DNA of 64,000 bases from Paraburkholderia bannensis NBRC 103871 (GCF_000685015.1 NZ_BAYA01000010.1:1-64000); one strand, 5' to 3'. Positions 17,002-26,498 are shown, counted from the first letter of the stretch. Translations and numbers: made by a program. Notes: generated from the letters alone by a model not told the origin.

Positions 17002-18632
17002 GCAATGTTCTCCTTGAGCGCAGCCGGGCGCTGCAACAGCGAGGCCGCGAGCAACGATTGCGTATAGGGGTGGGCCGGCGCATCGAGCACGGCCAGCGTG
17101 TCGCCCTGCTCGACGATGCGCCCGCCCTTCATCACGATCACGCGGTGCGCCATGGCGCGCATCACCGCCAGATCGTGCGTAATGAACAGATAACTCAGAC
17201 GATACCGCTTCTGCAGGTCGGTGAGCAACGCCAGCACCTGCTTCTGGATCGACACGTCGAGCGCGCTGGTGGGCTCGTCGAGCACGATCATCTCGGGTTC
17301 GACCGCGAGCGCGCGCGCAATCGCGATGCGCTGGCGCTGGCCGCCCGAAAACTCATGCGGATAGCGGATCATCGCGTCCGCGGGCAGGCCGACCTCTTCG
17401 AGCAGCCCGCCGATGCGGCGGCGTTTCGCATCGCCCTGCATGGTCGGCTGATGCACCGTGAGTCCTTCGCCGACGATCTGCTCGATGGTCATGCGCGGCG
17501 ACAGCGAGCCGAACGGATCCTGAAACACCACCTGCATGCGCCGATACAGCGCCTGGCGCGCGCGCGCGCCGCTGAGCGACGCGAGCGGCTGGCCGTCGAT
17601 GCGCACTTCGCCCGCCGCCGCGCCCTGCAAGCCTAGCACTGTCGAGGCAAGCGTCGACTTGCCCGAGCCCGATTCGCCGACCACGCCCAGCGTCTCGCCA
17701 CGACGCAGCGTGAGATTGGCCTCGTGTACGGCGCGAAACGCCGAGCTGCCGAATACCGACCGCCAGCCCTTGCCCGCCGTGCGATAGTCGACGGCCAGGT
17801 TCTTGACGTCGAGGATCACGGGCGCGTCCGGCGCGACCGGCTGCACCGCGCGCGACGGCTCGCTGTCGAGCAGACGCCGCGTGTACGGATGCTGCGGATC
17901 GGAAAACAGCGCATCGGTCGTATTGGTCTCCACCAGCACGCCCTTTTCCATCACCGCCACGCGCTGCGCGAAACGGCGCACGAGGTTCAGGTCGTGGGTG
18001 ATGAGCAGCACGGCCATGCCGCGCGCCGCCGCTTCCTGCTCCTGCAGTTCCAGCAGCAAATCGACGATCTGCTGGCGCACGGTGACGTCGAGCGCCGTGG
18101 TCGGCTCGTCGGCGAGCAGCAGGCGCGGACGGCACGCCAGCGCCATCGCGATCATCGCGCGCTGGCGCTGGCCGCCGGAAAGCTGGTGCGGAAAGCTGTC
18201 GATGCGCCGCTCAGGCTCGGGAATGCCGGTGCGCCGCAACAGCTCGATTCCGCGCGCACGCGCCGCGTTGGGCCGCAAGCCCTCATGCAGCCGCAGGCTT
18301 TCGGCAATCTGCTTGCCGATCGTGAAGAGCGGATTGAGCGCGGTCATCGGCTCCTGAAACACCATCGCGATGTCGCCGCCGCGAATGCCGCGCATCTGCC
18401 GCTCGTTCTGCTGCAACAGATCCACGCCGTCCAGCAGCATGCGCCCGCCCAGCTGCGCATGGGCCACGAGACCCAGAATCGACAGCGCCGTCACGCTCTT
18501 GCCCGATCCCGATTCGCCCACCAGCGCGACGCGTTCGCCGCGCCCGATCGCAAGGCTCAGGTCGCGCACGGCGACCTTGTCGCCAAAGCGCACGGAAAAA
18601 TCCTGAATATCCAGCAACGGTGCGCTCATCAT
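16998..18632 (-). CDS. yejF: Peptide ABC importer ATPase, YejF-like (two nucleotide-binding domains)
   Basis: A 544-residue cytoplasmic protein with two complete ABC ATPase domains. The first has Walker A GESGSGKS at 39-46 and LSGGQ at 151-155; the second has Walker A at 319-326 and FSGGQ near 436. Each has the LLLADEPT/IVLDEPT Walker B. Fused double ATPases of this kind power YejABEF-type importers of oligopeptides, including microcin C in E. coli. The start ATGATG (18632/18629) overlaps the YejE-like stop. The gene is coupled downstream to TldD by a four-base overlap. Confidence 0.93.
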   Translation of the reverse strand: MMSAPLLDIQDFSVRFGDKVAVRDLSLAIGRGERVALVGESGSGKSVTALSILGLVAHAQLGGRMLLDGVDLLQQNERQMRGIRGGDIAMVFQEPMTALNPLFTIGKQIAESLRLHEGLRPNAARARGIELLRRTGIPEPERRIDSFPHQLSGGQRQRAMIAMALACRPRLLLADEPTTALDVTVRQQIVDLLLELQEQEAAARGMAVLLITHDLNLVRRFAQRVAVMEKGVLVETNTTDALFSDPQHPYTRRLLDSEPSRAVQPVAPDAPVILDVKNLAVDYRTAGKGWRSVFGSSAFRAVHEANLTLRRGETLGVVGESGSGKSTLASTVLGLQGAAAGEVRIDGQPLASLSGARARQALYRRMQVVFQDPFGSLSPRMTIEQIVGEGLTVHQPTMQGDAKRRRIGGLLEEVGLPADAMIRYPHEFSGGQRQRIAIARALAVEPEMIVLDEPTSALDVSIQKQVLALLTDLQKRYRLSYLFITHDLAVMRAMAHRVIVMKGGRIVEQGDTLAVLDAPAHPYTQSLLAASLLQRPAALKENIA

Positions 18633-19756
18633 TTTCCTCCGCCGAATGCCGAGCCGCGTGCGCGCGTGTCGAGCGCATTGCGCAACGCATCGCCCATGAA
18701 CGTCAGCAGCAACAGCGTGATGACGAGTGCCGCGAACGCCGAAATCGAGATCCACCAGGCGTCGAGGTTGTTCTTGCCCTCCTGCAGCAGTTCGCCCAGG
18801 CTCGGCATCGGCGGCGGCACGCCCAGGCCCAGAAAATCGAGGCTGGTGAGCGAGAGAATCGCCGCACTCATGCGAAACGGCAGGAACGTGATGACGGGCG
18901 TGAGGCTGTTGGGCAGCACGTGACGCCACATGATCTGCCAGTTCGACAGGCCCATCGTGCGCGCCGCCTTCACGTAATCGAGCGAGCGGTTGCGCAGGAA
19001 CTCGGCGCGCACGTAATCGGACAGCACGAGCCAGCCGAACATCGACAGCAGGATGAACAGCAGCCACAGCGTCGGCTCGAAGATCGACGCGAAGATGATC
19101 AGCAGATAGAGGTCAGGCATCGAACTCCATATCTCGATCAGGCGCTGGCCGATCAGGTCGGTGCGCCCGCCATAGAAGCCCTGCACCGCGCCCGTGAGCA
19201 CGCCGAGCACCACGCCCGACACCGTGAGCGCGAACGCCATCAGCACCGACAGGCGGAACCCGTACAGCAGGCGCGAAAGCACGTCGCGGCCGAACTGATC
19301 GGTGCCGAGCCAGTTGCTGGACGACGGCGGCGCCGGATACGGGCGCGCCGCGAAATAGTCGATCGTGTCGTAACGGAAGTGATTGGGCGGATACACGGCG
19401 AAATTGCCGTGCGTCGTGAGGCGCGAACGGATATACGGATCGAGATAATTGGTCTGCGCCGGGAAGTCGCCGCCAAACAGCGTTTCCGGGTAGTCCTTCA
19501 CGATCGGAAAATAGTAGTGCCCGTCATAGCGCACCACGAGCGGCCGGTCGTTCGAGAGCACTTCGCCAAACAGGCTGACGACGAACAGCGCCATGAAGAT
19601 CACGAGGCTCCAGTAGCCGAGCCGCTGGGCGCGAAAACGCAGCCACGTCCGGCGCCACGGCGAAACCGGCTTCGCGTGCGTGATCGCGGCGGAATCAGCG
19701 GTCCAGCCGGTGGAACTGGATGCGGGGGTCGACGAGGACATAGCAGACATCGGCAA
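18629..19756 (-). CDS. yejE: Peptide ABC importer permease, YejE-like
   Basis: A 375-residue inner-membrane permease of the DppC/YejE group. There is a membrane helix near 45-65, a long periplasmic insert (DRPLVVRYDGHYYFPIVKDY, with FGGDFPAQTNYLDPYI) that is characteristic of YejE, and then a five-helix permease core. The EAA loop has KAARTMGLSNWQIMWRHVLPNSL. In-frame starts at 19756, 19750 and 19741 all overlap the end of the YejB-like gene by 47-62 bases. It pairs with YejB to form the channel fed by the YejA-like binding protein. Confidence 0.93.
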   Translation of the reverse strand: MPMSAMSSSTPASSSTGWTADSAAITHAKPVSPWRRTWLRFRAQRLGYWSLVIFMALFVVSLFGEVLSNDRPLVVRYDGHYYFPIVKDYPETLFGGDFPAQTNYLDPYIRSRLTTHGNFAVYPPNHFRYDTIDYFAARPYPAPPSSSNWLGTDQFGRDVLSRLLYGFRLSVLMAFALTVSGVVLGVLTGAVQGFYGGRTDLIGQRLIEIWSSMPDLYLLIIFASIFEPTLWLLFILLSMFGWLVLSDYVRAEFLRNRSLDYVKAARTMGLSNWQIMWRHVLPNSLTPVITFLPFRMSAAILSLTSLDFLGLGVPPPMPSLGELLQEGKNNLDAWWISISAFAALVITLLLLTFMGDALRNALDTRARGSAFGGGK

Positions 19757-20750
19757 TGAGTTTGGTGACGAGGGCGATCAGCGTGAAGAGAAAGAGCGAG
19801 CCGAGGACGACGGGGTAATCGCGGCGGATCACCGAGTCGTACGAAAGCTGCCCCATGCCGTCGAGCGAAAAGAGCGTTTCGATCAGGAGGTTGCCGTTCA
19901 GGAACGCGCCCACGAATGCAGCGGGCAGGCCCGTGACGAGCGGAATCGCCGCGTTGCGCAGCACGTGCTTCCACAGCACGTCGCGCTCGGGCGCGCCTTT
20001 CGCACGCGCCGTGAGCACATACTGGCGGCCAATCTCCTCCAGGAAGGTGTTCTTCGTGAGGATCGTGACGATCGCGAAGTTGCCCACCACCGAAGCCGTC
20101 ACCGGCAGCACGATGTGCCACAAGTAGTCCAGCAGCTTGCCGATGGCGCTCAGGTCTTCGAAGTTATCGGAGGTCAGGCCGCGCATCGGGAACACCTGCC
20201 AGAAGGTGCCGCCGCCGAACAGCATCAGCAGCAGCACGCCCAGCACGAAGCCCGGAATCGCGTAGCCCGCCAGCACGAGCACGCTCGTTACCGTGTCGAA
20301 GCGCGACCCGTTGCGCACGGCTTTCGCAATCCCCAGCGGCACCGATATCAGGTACGTGAGAATCACCGTCCATAAGCCCAGCGTGATCGACACCGGCAGC
20401 TTGTTGCGAATCACCTGCCAGACGCTCGCGTGCTGATAATAGGACTGGCCGAGATCGAACGTCGCGTAGTCCTTGAGCATCATGAAATAGCGCGTGAGCG
20501 GCGGCTTGTCGAAGCCGAACTGCTGCTTGATCTGCTCAAGCTGCTGCGGATCCACGCCCTGGCTGCCGTGATAGCCGCCGCCGCCCGTGCCCACTTCGCC
20601 GCCGCGCGCGCCATGGCCGTGGCGCAGTTGCGTGAGCACCTGCTCGACCGGGCCGCCCGGCACGAATTGCGTCACGATGAACGTGACCGTGACGACGCCG
20701 ATGAGCGTCGGCACCATCAGCAAAAGACGTCTGAGAATGTACGCGTACAT
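19695..20750 (-). CDS. yejB: Peptide ABC importer permease, YejB-like
   Basis: A 351-residue permease of the DppB/YejB group. It starts MYAYILRRLLLMVPTLIGVV, the standard first helix, followed by a periplasmic Gly/His-rich insert (RHGHGARGGEVGTGGGGYHG) in the position where YejB has its extra loop. The core has five further helices and the EAA segment LTARAKGAPERDVLWKHVLRN. ATG at 20750 is eight bases after the stop of the binding-protein gene. The glycine/histidine-rich insert may be flexible or metal-binding; that is speculation. Confidence 0.93.
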   Translation of the reverse strand: MYAYILRRLLLMVPTLIGVVTVTFIVTQFVPGGPVEQVLTQLRHGHGARGGEVGTGGGGYHGSQGVDPQQLEQIKQQFGFDKPPLTRYFMMLKDYATFDLGQSYYQHASVWQVIRNKLPVSITLGLWTVILTYLISVPLGIAKAVRNGSRFDTVTSVLVLAGYAIPGFVLGVLLLMLFGGGTFWQVFPMRGLTSDNFEDLSAIGKLLDYLWHIVLPVTASVVGNFAIVTILTKNTFLEEIGRQYVLTARAKGAPERDVLWKHVLRNAAIPLVTGLPAAFVGAFLNGNLLIETLFSLDGMGQLSYDSVIRRDYPVVLGSLFLFTLIALVTKLIADVCYVLVDPRIQFHRLDR

Positions 20751-20758
20751 GCTGCTCC

Positions 20759-22687
20759 TTACTGCGCGGCAACGGCCGCTTGCGTATTTTTCGTATCCTG
20801 CCCGTCGTGGACATTGCCGCGCGCGGGATCGGGTGCGCCCGGCTTGCGGTACCAGTAGTCGATCGCCCACTCTTCCGGCACGTAGGTCGTCGGCGAATTC
20901 TTTGGCCGTCCTATCGATGTCTTGAAGGCGAAGCGCTCGTTGGGCGCGTAGTACTCGGGCACGAGGAAATACTCGTTCATCAGCACGCGGTCGAGCGCAT
21001 GCGTGGCCGTTTCCAGCTCAGCCAGCGTGCTGGCTTTTTGCACGGCCTCCACCAGCTTGTCGACGACCGGCATGCGCACGCCCGAATAGTTTTCCGAGCC
21101 CACCTGCGAAGCCGCCGCGCTGCCGAAGCGACGCACCAGCTCCGCGCCCGGAATGGTCGTGGGCGGATAGATATAGGTGGTCATGTCGTAATCGAAATTG
21201 TCCAGGCGCTTCTGGTACAGCGCGCTGTCGATTTCGTGCAGGTGCGCCTGGATGCCGAGCATGCCCAGCGCCTGCGTGTACGGCAGGATCAGACGATCCA
21301 TGCCGGGCTCGTCGTCCATGATTTCGATGGTCATGGCCTCGCCTGCCGCGTTGCGCAGCGCGCCGTCGCGGTAGTGCCAGCCCGCCTGCGCAAGCAGGTC
21401 GCGCGCTTCGCGCAGGTTGCCGCGCAATGAGTTGGGCGGCAGCGTATTCGGCAACTGCAGCATCGGGCCGAACACTTCGGGCGGCAGGCTCGCGCGGTAC
21501 GGTTCGAGCAGCGCGAGCTCCTGCGGCGAAGGCATGCCGGTCGCCGCGAACGGGCTCACGTCGAAATAGCTTTTCAGGCGCGTGTACTGACCGTAGAACA
21601 TCATGCGGTTCATCCAGTCGTAGTCGAACGCCAGCGACAGCGCATGGCGCACGCGCACGTCCTGGAAGCGCGCCTTGCGGGTGTTGATGAGCATGCCCTG
21701 GAACTGCGCGGGGCTGGTCGGCAACGCTTCCTTCGTCAGCATGCCGTTGCGGAAGTTCTTGCCCACGTATTTGCGCGCCCATTGCGTCGCGCTGTATTCG
21801 ACGTGCACGTCGGCATCGCCGGCCTTGAAGGCTTCGAGCTGCGTGTAGAGATCGAGATACAGATTGAAGACGATGCGCTCGAAGCGGAACATGCCGCGCC
21901 GCGTGGGCAAATCGACGGCCCAGTACTGGGGATTGCGGCGGTAGACGATCTGCTTGTCGTTCTTGCGCGACTCGATCAGGTACGCGCCGCTCGCAATCGG
22001 CGGCACGTTCGAGAGCTGGTCGAAGGGAATCGTGGTGCCGTCGGCCTTCTGCGCCCACTTGGGCGAGAAGATCGGCAGGTCGCCCGCGATCAGCGGCGCA
22101 TCGCGCTCGGCGCGGCTGAATTCGAAGCGCACGGTATGGGCATCGACCACCACGGCGCGCTTGATCACCGCAAACTGCGCGTTGAAGAGCGGCGACGCCT
22201 TCGGACTCGTTAGCATATCGAACGAGTACTTGACGTCCGTCGCCGTGATGGGGTCGCCATTGGAAAAGCGCGCGCGCGGATCGATATGGAACGTCGCCGA
22301 AGCGAGATCGGGCGCGACGTCCACGCTTTGCGCGATCAGCGGATATTCAGAGGCCAGCTCGTCCCAGCTGCGCTGCATCAGCGTGTCGAACATCAGGCTC
22401 TGGATGTCCGGCGCAGGCGAGCCGCGCACGAGGAACGGATTGAGCGAATCGTAACTCTGCGCTTCGTTGAAGTTCTGGAAGCTCAGGCTGCCGTCGGCGG
22501 GGGCGCTCGGGTCGGCGTAATCGAAATGCGTGAAGTCGGGCGGATACCTGGGCGCGTCGTACTGCGCGATGGCCGTGGCCGCCTGCGCGGCGGGCACCAG
22601 CACGGGCACGAATGCCGCTGCCAGCGCGCACGCTGCAAACGCCGCGCCGCTTGCTGCCAGGGCGCGTGCACAGTTCGTGAGTCTCAT
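20759..22687 (-). CDS. yejA: Periplasmic peptide-binding protein, YejA-like (SBP family 5)
   Basis: A 642-residue exported binding protein. Residues 1-36 are a signal peptide ending AAQA. The mature protein begins with the YejA-like stretch YPPDFTHFDYADPSAPADGS and continues with the cluster C/SBP_bac_5 fold (FSNGDPITATDVKYSFDML). It should capture oligopeptides in the periplasm and deliver them to the YejB/YejE channel. ATG at 22687 starts the signal sequence. The gene follows the TonB-dependent receptor gene by 143 bases on the same strand, which suggests that the receptor supplies the peptide. Confidence 0.92.
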   Translation of the reverse strand: MRLTNCARALAASGAAFAACALAAAFVPVLVPAAQAATAIAQYDAPRYPPDFTHFDYADPSAPADGSLSFQNFNEAQSYDSLNPFLVRGSPAPDIQSLMFDTLMQRSWDELASEYPLIAQSVDVAPDLASATFHIDPRARFSNGDPITATDVKYSFDMLTSPKASPLFNAQFAVIKRAVVVDAHTVRFEFSRAERDAPLIAGDLPIFSPKWAQKADGTTIPFDQLSNVPPIASGAYLIESRKNDKQIVYRRNPQYWAVDLPTRRGMFRFERIVFNLYLDLYTQLEAFKAGDADVHVEYSATQWARKYVGKNFRNGMLTKEALPTSPAQFQGMLINTRKARFQDVRVRHALSLAFDYDWMNRMMFYGQYTRLKSYFDVSPFAATGMPSPQELALLEPYRASLPPEVFGPMLQLPNTLPPNSLRGNLREARDLLAQAGWHYRDGALRNAAGEAMTIEIMDDEPGMDRLILPYTQALGMLGIQAHLHEIDSALYQKRLDNFDYDMTTYIYPPTTIPGAELVRRFGSAAASQVGSENYSGVRMPVVDKLVEAVQKASTLAELETATHALDRVLMNEYFLVPEYYAPNERFAFKTSIGRPKNSPTTYVPEEWAIDYWYRKPGAPDPARGNVHDGQDTKNTQAAVAAQ

Positions 22688-22830
22688 CTTCGGTCTTTCT
22701 GTCCGCAGGGTTTGCGTGGCAGGCGCGCGGCGCGAGTACGACCTTCGCGCCGCGGCCTTCGGTGCGTCCTTTGTGAGGACAGGGCCGGTTGCCCGGCCCG
22801 TTCTTGCTTTCACTTCAACTCGTGCTGCGT

Positions 22831-25542
22831 TTAGAACTTGTACGTCGCGCCGATCTGGATATAACGGCCGATGTAGTTGTAGAGCGACTGGTCGTAACCG
22901 GTCTGGTCGATCGCACCGAGCCAGAGCGGATCGTACGGCGGCGCCTTGTTGAAGATGTTGTTGATGCCGCCGTAGATCGTCCAGTGCTTGAAGCCCGAGT
23001 ACGCGACGTTCAGGTTGAACTGGCTATACGACGCCGTCGAATAGTTCAGGCCAAGCGCGTCCGAGTACGGCCCGATGTACTGCCATTCGAGCGTGCCGTT
23101 CCACTTGTGCCAGTTCCACGACAGGTCGGTCGTGCCCTTCCAGCGCGGGAACGAGCCGCCGAACGGCTGTGCGAGCGTCGAGTCGTTGCCCGCGCCGTCG
23201 ACCGTGCCGGTCTCCGAGCCGATGCCGTCCATCTTGAAGTGCCACACGTAGGCCCAGTCCGCCGACAGCGTGAAGCGGCCGATCTGCGTGTTGACCGACT
23301 GGCTGAACGTCGTTTCGAAGCCCGACGTATCGAACGAACCCAGGTTCTGGTACGGCTCGACCATGTAGGCGATCGAACCATCCGGGTTGTAGACCGTCTT
23401 GGAGTTATCCACCACTGCGCCAATCGCGTGATCGACGTGGATCTTGTAGAAGTCGAAGCCGATATCGGTGCCGCGCGCCGGCGACAGCTGGAAGCCGATG
23501 TTGTAGTTCTTCGTGCGTTCCGGCTGGAGCTTCGTGTTGCCGGTCGTCACGACGGTTTCGTCCGCGCCGTTCGGGCCGACCGGCGAGATGCCGGTGCTCG
23601 TCGAGTCGGTGTTCTCGACGAAGGTCGGCGCACGGAAGCCGCGGTTGTACGAGCCGTACATCGTCAACTGCTGGATCGGCTGGAAGCGCAGCGCGAAGCG
23701 CGGCGAGAACGCACCGCCGAAGTCGCTGTAGTGGTCATAGCGACCCGACTGGCTGAACGTCAGCATCTTTTGCCAGAGCGGAATGTCGACCTGGTAATAC
23801 ACGGCCGCCACGTTGCGCTCGCCATCGACGGTCTGCAGGGCCGGGCTCAGCACCGAGCCATCCATCGTGTTGGCGCCCTGGTTGATGCGCTCGCTCTGGT
23901 GCGTGAACTGGCTGCCGAGACCGAGGCCCACGTCGCCGGTCGGGATGTGGAACAGGTTAGGCGTGGACAGCGTCGCGTCGACAACGTCCAGCTTCGACAC
24001 CGCGATGTTGTTGGTGTCCGTGAACACGCCGTTCAGGCCATTGGGCGTCGCCGACGGATTGGCGAAATCGTAGGTGCCGTTCGCGAGCATGTTCTCCACG
24101 CCCGACACACTAAGCTGGCCGGTCGTGGTGTTGGTCACGGTGCTCTGCGAGTGGCCGTACGACAGCGCCCAGTCCCAGTCCTGCTTCGAGAGCGAGAAGT
24201 TGCCCTTGATCCCCATGGCCGCGCGATAGAAGTTCGCTTCGGTCGTATCGGAGACGGTGTTCGGCAGCCACGTGAAGAGCGTGGCGTCCGTGCCGAACGG
24301 GTTGTACGGGTTGCTCGCCGGGACGATGGCCTGCCACGCGGAGAGCGTGCCCGTCGCCGGGTTGTAGACCGTCTTGTTGCCAAGGTACGAAGCAAAGTCG
24401 TTCGTGACCGTCTTGATGTTGCTTTCCCAGAGGTCGGCCCAGGCGGTCGTGTTGTCGTTGACCTTGAAGTCGGCGTGAACCTTGGCGTTCCAGCGCTCCG
24501 TCCACGGATCGATCGAGCCGGATTCGGCGGTGTTGTGACCGCATACCGTGCCGCCCGAGGCCGCGCCCGTGCTCGTCGCGATGACGTTGCCGCTGAACGG
24601 CTGGACGGTGCCCTGGCAGGGGCTCAGCGCCTGCGCGAGACCCGTGGTCGGGTTGAGCCAGTACGACGGCGACATGACCGAGCCGCCGTAGCCCTTGTTG
24701 CTGAAGTCCTGGTTCTCGGTGGTGTCGCGATCCGCGAGCGTGAAGCCGTTCGACTTGTAGTAGCTCGCCGTCGCGGTCACGTTGAAGCGGTCGCTCGTGA
24801 GGTTGCCGAAGCCGCCAAGGATGCCGAACTTGGTCGTGCCCGCGCCGCCTTGCGTCGCGCCGCCGTAGCTGCCGTCAAGCTGCAGGCCCTGGAAATCGTG
24901 CTTCGTGATGATGTTCACGACGCCTGCGATGGCGTCCGAACCATACTGCGAAACCGCGCCCGTCTTCACCACTTCGATGCGCTCGACGGCGTTCAGGGGA
25001 ATGGCGTTAAGGTCGAAGAACGTATCGGTGCCGTTCACGGCGAACGCATACGGCGCGACGCGCTGGCCGTCGATCAGCACGAGCGTGTATTTCTCGCTCA
25101 GGCCGCGCAGTGCGATGCCCGCGCCGCCCGCCGCGAAGCTGTCGTCGTTCGACTCGCCCCAGCTATTGGCCGAGTTCGCCGAGATCGTGCGCATATAGTC
25201 CGATACGCTGTTCGCGCCGGAATCCTGGATCTGCTGCGGCGTGATCGTCTGCACCTGCTGGAAGCCGGTCTTGTCGGACTGGCGGATCAGCGAGCCGGTC
25301 ACCTCGAACTTCTTGAGCTGCGCGACGTTCTCGCCGTTCGACTTGGTCGACTTGGTCGCCGTAGCCGACGTTGCGCCCGATGTCGCGGCGGCGTCCGAAG
25401 CGCCCGCCGGAGCGGCCGCCGTTGCGCCGCCCGATGCGGCTGGCTGGCTCTGTGCGAACACAGGCGCCGCGATGGCCGCCGATAGTGCGAGTTCAGCCCA
25501 GATTATCCTTTTAATGGCTAGCGCCAAAACCCTCTGTTTCAC
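22831..25542 (-). CDS. TonB-dependent outer-membrane receptor
   Basis: A 903-residue outer-membrane receptor. Residues 1-30 are a signal peptide (ending PVFAQ), 31-75 an Ala/Ser/Thr-rich linker, 80-220 the plug (FEVTGSLIRQSDKTGFQQVQ, VLIDGQRVAPYAF, GAVSQYGSDAIAGVVNIIT), and the rest a 22-strand barrel ending in aromatic F (IQIGATYKF). The plug belongs to the long-receptor group common in Xanthomonas and sphingomonads, used for sugars, peptides and other non-siderophore substrates. Being upstream of a peptide importer and near its own tonB/exb genes, it probably brings a peptide into the periplasm. Substrate identity is inference. Confidence 0.93.
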   Translation of the reverse strand: MKQRVLALAIKRIIWAELALSAAIAAPVFAQSQPAASGGATAAAPAGASDAAATSGATSATATKSTKSNGENVAQLKKFEVTGSLIRQSDKTGFQQVQTITPQQIQDSGANSVSDYMRTISANSANSWGESNDDSFAAGGAGIALRGLSEKYTLVLIDGQRVAPYAFAVNGTDTFFDLNAIPLNAVERIEVVKTGAVSQYGSDAIAGVVNIITKHDFQGLQLDGSYGGATQGGAGTTKFGILGGFGNLTSDRFNVTATASYYKSNGFTLADRDTTENQDFSNKGYGGSVMSPSYWLNPTTGLAQALSPCQGTVQPFSGNVIATSTGAASGGTVCGHNTAESGSIDPWTERWNAKVHADFKVNDNTTAWADLWESNIKTVTNDFASYLGNKTVYNPATGTLSAWQAIVPASNPYNPFGTDATLFTWLPNTVSDTTEANFYRAAMGIKGNFSLSKQDWDWALSYGHSQSTVTNTTTGQLSVSGVENMLANGTYDFANPSATPNGLNGVFTDTNNIAVSKLDVVDATLSTPNLFHIPTGDVGLGLGSQFTHQSERINQGANTMDGSVLSPALQTVDGERNVAAVYYQVDIPLWQKMLTFSQSGRYDHYSDFGGAFSPRFALRFQPIQQLTMYGSYNRGFRAPTFVENTDSTSTGISPVGPNGADETVVTTGNTKLQPERTKNYNIGFQLSPARGTDIGFDFYKIHVDHAIGAVVDNSKTVYNPDGSIAYMVEPYQNLGSFDTSGFETTFSQSVNTQIGRFTLSADWAYVWHFKMDGIGSETGTVDGAGNDSTLAQPFGGSFPRWKGTTDLSWNWHKWNGTLEWQYIGPYSDALGLNYSTASYSQFNLNVAYSGFKHWTIYGGINNIFNKAPPYDPLWLGAIDQTGYDQSLYNYIGRYIQIGATYKF

Positions 25543-25922
25543 GTTTTCCCCTTCTCACTCGTCAGTCACGCCCACTTGCGCCATGCGGAGCGAGGTCTTT
25601 TGAACCTCGCCATCGATTGACGACGCTGTCGCGTCGCGCCCCATTGCGTGAATCGTCCCTGGCGTGCGGTCAGGCACGCCAGGACGATCCGCTCACACAC
25701 TTCAATTTAAAATTGGACTACTAACGGCTTTCACAGCGTATGCGCCATGCAATCGAAGCATCGAACATTCATGACGTCCATGACGTTCATTGCGGGCGCC
25801 TTCGTTCCACGCGGCTCCCCTGTTGCACCTTTTTGTGCCGCGTGGAGGAAGTCTTTTTTATTTCTGCACTGCTAATGTTCTTCGTTCGCTTGAGGTGCGA
25901 CTTGTCTGCGCCAGCGGCCCTG
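25543..25922. other. Upstream region of the receptor operon, 380 bp
   Basis: Lies between the receptor start and the stop of the XRE-cupin gene, and should contain the receptor promoter. Visible elements are the palindrome CAATTTAAAATTG at 25703-25715 (13 bases, perfect) and a three-unit 9-bp repeat at 25765-25791. No gene was seen. Confidence 0.6.
25765..25791. promoter_or_regulatory. Three tandem 9-bp units upstream of the receptor gene
   Basis: ACATTCATG, ACGTCCATG and ACGTTCATT follow one another without gaps (consensus ACRTYCATK). The first unit shares ACATTCAT with the inverted repeat upstream of the paralogous XRE-cupin gene at 9007-9031, so it is a candidate binding site for one of these regulators. 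Confidence 0.45.
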
Positions 25923-26498
25923 CTAGATCAGCTTTGGCGTTCCCACCCACACGAATACGCTTTCCGTATCCGATGGATTGGCCCATCCATGCGGCACGGC
26001 CGATTCGAAGTGCGCGGTATCGCCGGCGCGCAGCACGAACGTGGCGTCTTCCACCGTGAGCGACACCTCGCCGCTCAATACATACATGAACTCTTCCGCC
26101 GACTGTGCGGCGACCTGGAAATGCTTCGCGCCCGCCGGGACTTTCACGAGCTGCGCTGCGAGACCGAGATTGCCGTCCGGCTTCGTCAGGTACCCGTACT
26201 GATTGTCCGAACCTTTGAAATCCGAGAACGTCATCCGCTCGGCGCGACGTACGACCTGTGCCTCGCCCTGCGTACCGACGAAGTACTGCAAGCTCACGCC
26301 CAGCGCCCGCGCAATGCCGATCAGCGCGCGCAGCGAAGGCGTAGCGTGTCCGCGTTCCACCTGCGAGAGATAAGGCTTGGAAATACCTGCCTGCGCCGCC
26401 GTTTCATCCAGGGTGAGCCTGAGCCGCTGGCGCAGGGTGCGAATACGGCGGCCAGTTATTGCTGCAACATATGCCTTGTCGTTCAGTGATGAAACCAT
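25923..26498 (-). CDS. XRE-family regulator with cupin domain (paralogue of 9106-9678)
   Basis: A 191-residue regulator with HTH at residues 18-72 (IRTLRQRLRLTLDETAAQAG, PYLSQVERGHATPSL) and a cupin barrel at 110-188 (SAEEFMYVLSGEVSLTVEDA, VPHGWANP). It lies between the tonB/exb/TPR operon and the receptor operon, all in the same direction, so it is well placed to control peptide uptake in response to a small ligand. A possible self-operator TTGTT-N11-AACAA lies at 26525-26545. It closely resembles the regulator at 9106 and may recognise a similar site. Confidence 0.92.
   Translation of the reverse strand: MVSSLNDKAYVAAITGRRIRTLRQRLRLTLDETAAQAGISKPYLSQVERGHATPSLRALIGIARALGVSLQYFVGTQGEAQVVRRAERMTFSDFKGSDNQYGYLTKPDGNLGLAAQLVKVPAGAKHFQVAAQSAEEFMYVLSGEVSLTVEDATFVLRAGDTAHFESAVPHGWANPSDTESVFVWVGTPKLI

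Noticed and set aside
22789..25485. 898-codon open frame opposite the TonB-dependent receptor
   Set aside because: It is an antisense frame with Arg/Val repeats; the receptor has signal peptide, plug and C-terminal Phe.
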